A DNA stretch of 64,000 bases from Macrocystis pyrifera (Eukaryota > Sar > Phaeophyceae > Laminariales > Laminariaceae), in the NCBI GenBank assembly GCA_031763025.1, contig JASSKH010000009.1:2170001-2234000 (forward strand), in the 5' to 3' direction. Made by a program: the position numbers and the translations under genes. Below are positions 59,866 through 64,000 of the stretch, in pieces (position 1 is the stretch's first letter; each line of letters starts with the position of its first letter). The notes under the pieces are model-generated. The model was not told where the DNA came from. It did no database searches and worked only from the letters and a program-made list of their open reading frames with translations.

Positions 59866-62800
59866 ATTGGAATGTCCTTGACAATTATCGTTCAAAGGGC
59901 AAATGTGCCGTCAACCGACATCTACGCTTGCTCGTGTCGGTAAAACCATTCTGTTTTCGATGCCAGCACCCAGCTTGGACCTCTACTTGTTTGGCCGAAA
60001 CGAGAGAGGCTGCAGCCTCCGCGCAGCCTCCGCGGCTTTTTACAGCTCATGGCGGTAAGAGTGTGGGAAATTTGGGCCGGGGTGGCCGGTCTCGTGCTCT
60101 GCGATTGCGCGTGGGTTGAGGGTTGGGCGTCGCAGGAACGAGTGTCGAACTACCAGTGTGCTTCCGTCTCGTCACTTTTTTTGCAGTATCTCTTCTCGCG
60201 ATTTCTGTTTCTACAGCAGAACGATCGTGTGCGGTGCAATAAATAATTATACTTCGAAGCATGATGACAGTTTCTTTCGTGAACATTCAATTTTTATTTG
60301 TTTACAGCTTCTTGGAAAAAAAAAAGATTTGCTGGGTTATTCGGAGTAGATTTTTCGGAAGTCGGCTTAACCTCTACGTTTTCCCGCGAGGTCAGTGTGC
60401 AGTTTTTCCTTCGGGCATGCGAGATAATTCCCCTTCTCTCCCGCAAGCTCGCCGGTCGGGCTGATGCCTGATATTTCCAGTTATTTCGGGTATGCTGACA
60501 TGCGGAAATAATTTCCCCCCCCGCAAGCTGCGTGAGTGGTGGGATAGTTTCCGCACCCCGCAAAAAGTACAAGAATGCAAGGCGCAAGTGTCAGAACAGC
60601 ACGCATGGCGCAGCGTTTGGCATATCATAATACGACGTGGTGCACATTATTCATTTTTCATTTTTGTTGTTGGCACCCCATGCGACTTCGTACTGCTATG
60701 ATGCTGTGTCTTGCTACTCCCTGACTTATCACACGTGAAACACGACAACAAGATGCATCGTTACAGCAAGGAGGCATCCTAACATCTGCATGATGGTGTC
60801 TGGGCACTGGGCACAAAGAATATCACAGGTATCAGGTGTCAGCATATCAGCTGCTACCACGGGTCCACTGGCTGCAGTAAACATCTCACATGTACGTGTG
60901 CAGTCCTCCTCTTGTACTGCTACCTGCTGTCATACTTGCTCGTGCTACTACTACTGCTGCTTTGTGTGGCTTGCGTTTTGGAAGGGTGTCAGTGATATGT
61001 TAAGGCGTTATTTGAGCGGGATCTAAAATATTGAGATTGCAAAACTGTATTGTGTATTGGTAGTCATAGACAGAACGACGACGCAAAGTAATCCGACAGA
61101 CTCGTATGATCGGAGAAATTGGTCGGTTGACGTAAGTAGCATGCATGTGAACACACGTACGTTCCGATCAGACTTGTGTCCATTTAAATTATGTAGGGTT
61201 TATATTTGGCAAGAACGGTGGTACCTATGTTTCGAGTGGACCAATGAGATAGCGGCGGTGGTGCCGTCATATTGAAGTAATCTGTGTATGCATTCTGAGC
61301 GTTCCCTTGCAGTATACATTGATGGGTCGCACCGAGTACTTGCAGCATATAGCAGGTCCAACCTTACCGGCATCTCACGTGCCGGTCAAGCAGAGGCTAT
61401 CATATATATTTGTGATTTTGTACGCGTTCAGGGTAAAGTTTGGCAGCACAACGGTGGTATTGCTTTTCGTGGGCGGACGTCGCAAGCAGGCATAGCAAAA
61501 ACAAAATCATAGGGAGAACGTCAACGACAACGTCGAGGAAGCTGGTGGTGGCGTCACGGCAAACGTCATAAAAAAATAACAAAATAGTAATGCCTCCTCA
61601 CCAGAAATTATTAAATACCACCGTACACCCCTTGGCAGTACGATCGGTTTTGAGGTCGGCCGCTCCGTTTACCTACTCTACGGGCATGCGCGAAGCCGCA
61701 GGCGGCCTTCAGCCCGCCGCGGCGGAGCCCCCCTTTTATACCTATGATAATCCTCAGCCTTGTCCGATCCGTTTTGGTCGGCGAATCTCTCCCGCCTCTG
61801 ACCATCATTCCGCGCGTTTCTTTTGCCGGGGCATTCCCCCTCGACGCCCGAACCGCCCGGCGTCGGAGGATCCGCCCACTCAGCGCCGTGGCACCCGCGC
61901 GAAGCCTTGAATTTGAGATCTACGAAGGAATCTCCGAAAATGCCTGCACTCTCAGTGTTTTGGTCCATGGTCTCTCGACAGAGTGTATCCAATCGCGTGG
62001 TTCTTTCCGGCACGTCCTCTCCGACCTCTGACCCATGAGGAGGGTCACCTACCCGGCCGCCGTCGCCATTGTGGGGGCCTACGCGGGTGGCTGTATCTGG
62101 GACATCGACGGAACGCCCCGATAGCACATGCCACCCAGACTTAGTTGAGAACCGCCATCCATAAAAGAATATGCGTGGATACATGAGAGATGTCGCATGT
62201 CACCTACAGCCAGCAGCACTTCTGGCGTGTACGCTATCGTACAGCGGCAACAGTAGTGGGGCTGTACTACGTGGCTGCGGAGATGTACAGCTGCAGCAGT
62301 ACTGCTACAGCAGCTGCTGTGGCGGCACCTTTCCACGGAGCTGCTCTGTCTGTCATCGCGTACTCCCTGAGTTAGAAGTTATTAATAGTTACACCGCCTT
62401 CTACGATTCCGCCGCATTTCGGTTAATCGGCAAGTAATCGTCAGCATTCTGCCGCCTTTGCATTTCTCAGTTCGCTGTTATTATGAAGACACACAATAGC
62501 TTCATCTCACACTTGTCAGAGTGGAGGGCGGAGCGCACGCTCTCAATCTCTTGGCATCGAGTCTAAGCCTTCTCCTACTCCTCTACTTTATACTCCCTTC
62601 ACGCGAGCCTGCGACCGGCGGCCGTCCAGGCCCCCGGCGTAGCCCCTTGTATATACTAGTATATATTTGGCTACGTTTGAGAATCCTGTTATGCGTGTTG
62701 CATTGTGTAGTGTTCCGGTGACTGGGAGGCCTTGGATAATTTTAATCGCCCGTGTTGTGTTGTTTTTGTTTTTCGGTGTGTTCGGATTCGTTTCGATACT

Positions 62801-62969
62801 CTTTGTGTGCGTGTCGGAGCTCATCTAGGCAAACGGTCGCCCTCGGGCCATTCGCGGTCGGGCGAAGCGGAAGACGGGGCTGTTTCGGCAGGCGGAAAGC
62901 TCGGGTGTTTGTCGAAATTATTGCCTCTAAAGGCACCGTTCCGCTGTTAGTGCGTTCACGCTGTGCCTA

Positions 62970-63125
62970 TTTTGGGACTCCAGAGGCGGAAATTGGCGAT
63001 ACAAATGACGATTACAGCAACCATTGTGCCCACTACGTGATTGGGGGATGGTATTGTACAATATTGTGTCCGGGTTACAATGGTTGAATGCAAGGAGCCG
63101 CACGCCACGGGCGCAACATGATCCT
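62970..63125 (+). repeat. Dispersed repeat, copy of 34572-34735
   Basis: Both contain ACGATTACAGCAACCATTGT/ATGGCGGTAACCATTGTAGC, GTGATTGGGGGATG, GTCCGGGTTACAA-like and GCGCAATGTGATCCTAC-like. Direct orientation, about 28 kb apart. Confidence 0.6.
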
Positions 63126-63382
63126 ACCCGTACAGTAATGCTGGTTGCTCAACCTGTCTGTGGACCGTCGAAAACGCCAACGTGGTACCAGGTAGTTGTT
63201 TTGGTCGGTATCTTGGGATGCCGAAGGGGTTATTGGTTGGGCTTGTGCCGCCGTACAGCACGCCCTGCTCGTATTTGTACTCGTGGCCCAAATACGAACT
63301 CCACAATGATTCGTTCCCAGGGTACCGTGAAGAAAAGTTTCAGACGTGTGGTTGCCTCTTCGTGTTGCGGTATTGCCCGCAA

Positions 63383-63712
63383 GAGTCTTATCGAAGCACA
63401 CGCGCGACTGGTGCAGCCACCCCCCCTTGTATTAGAAGAGGGGATGAGGGAAATAGACGAATGTGACATGGAGGAGTTTGGTACTCTGGATAGCAGCGAG
63501 AAAACGATCGCTCCTAGGAGATAATTGGTGGCCACAGGCGGCGAAACAGGAAGGGGATACGAATAGCAAAAATAATGTAATATTTGAAAACAACGTAACG
63601 AGCGCCCAAATGTTGGTGTCTCTATTACATTAGGAGTAGGAACGGTGCTCCGTCTCGAATGGGATGCGTGGTCAATGGTCAAACGACTAAGGCGAGCGAC
63701 AAATGAGTACGC
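63383..63712 (+). pseudogene. RT C-terminal fragment and flank
   Basis: The frame reads LVLEEGMREIDECDMEEFGT then LDSSEKTIA, the same as 55853-56035 on the other strand. It continues as GAAACAGG..GGTGTCTCTATTACA down to the C run at 63713. It borders a C-tract element on the same side as at 55.67 kb, so the two form one composite unit. Confidence 0.5.
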
Positions 63713-64000
63713 CCCCCCCCCCCCCCCCCCCCCCCCCTATATTATATACCTGGTACATGTACATATATAGGTTGGGTTGGCGTCGGTTGGCGACGACGCT
63801 GTAAAACACGCCTCTCACTGCGTGAGCTAGACAGCCAGGGTACCGTTTTTTTTTGTGGCGGTCATCACGGCTGGCGGTCAAGTTAGATCATTTTTGTGCG
63901 GGGAGAACCTATACTCCGCACAAGGGGGATGATCGTATCACGTAGCGTGTATATGGTGAGGCACCTACGAGGAAGTTACATAGTAAACCCATCGTTGTCT
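63713..64000 (+). mobile_element. C-tract element, left part cut by the window end
   Basis: A run of about 25 C (63713-63737) is followed by GGTTGGGTTGGCGTCGGTTG, CTCACTGCGTGAGCTAGACA and GATCGTATCACGTAG as in the 45466 copy. The rest lies beyond 64000. Confidence 0.7.

Larger units (their letters stand above)
58841..64000. other. No supported gene; repeats and unassigned sequence
   Basis: I searched for exons carrying an E2 core (W..GP..T.Y, HPN, C) in phase 0 after exon 30 and found none. A minus-strand frame of 168 codons at 61678-62184 is long and polar but shows no domain or splice context. The rest has repeats listed elsewhere. Confidence 0.4.

Noticed and set aside
61678..62184. 168-codon minus-strand frame.
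   Set aside because: Polar composition, no recognisable motif, comparable open frames on the plus strand, no splice or promoter context. Not supported as a gene.

Overview
The window is nuclear DNA of a eukaryote with sparse, intron-rich genes. Large GT-AG introns (about 0.1 to 4.8 kb), roughly balanced base composition, many small inverted-repeat transposons and a Ty3/gypsy-type LTR element with a chromodomain plus an extra C-terminal domain suggest a stramenopile, perhaps a brown alga. That assignment is an inference. No prokaryotic features, rRNA, tRNA or CRISPR arrays were seen.

Layout. Bases 1-15.3 kb are repeat-dominated. They hold a minisatellite, a terminal-inverted-repeat (TIR) element split by a decayed LTR retrotransposon (1440-5764), LINE-like reverse-transcriptase 3-prime fragments (6.4-8.6 kb), and a 2.4 kb palindromic structure (11.6-14.0 kb) with smaller elements nested in it.

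From 15.4 to at least 58.8 kb the plus strand carries one very large gene. I reconstructed 30 exons (about 6.1 kb of coding sequence, about 2,030 codons) from coding-like segments bounded by splice signals. Reading-frame phase agrees at every junction, apart from a one-base frameshift inside exon 11. In order, the product has several degenerate ubiquitin-like (UBL) segments, an alpha-helical acidic region, a beta strand with a von Willebrand A (vWA) MIDAS motif, a complete U-box, another UBL domain with a basic Gly-rich insert, the remainder of a vWA domain, and finally a segment resembling the first helix of an E2 ubiquitin-conjugating fold. Both ends appear incomplete: no start codon was assigned, and the E2-like domain would have to continue past 58.84 kb. 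The product is most likely a giant ubiquitin ligase, possibly an E2/E3 hybrid, with the U-box and one UBL nested inside the vWA domain.

The introns are full of transposon debris: two families of small TIR elements (about 110 and 80 bp), a hAT-like 854 bp element built of GGGTC repeats with an 8 bp target duplication, a roughly 0.5 kb element family ending in long C/G homopolymers, tandem arrays flanking one 106 bp exon, triplet repeats, and an inverted repeat pair shared between 29.5-30.0 and 57.5-58.2 kb. From 58.84 kb to the end I see only repeats and unassigned sequence.
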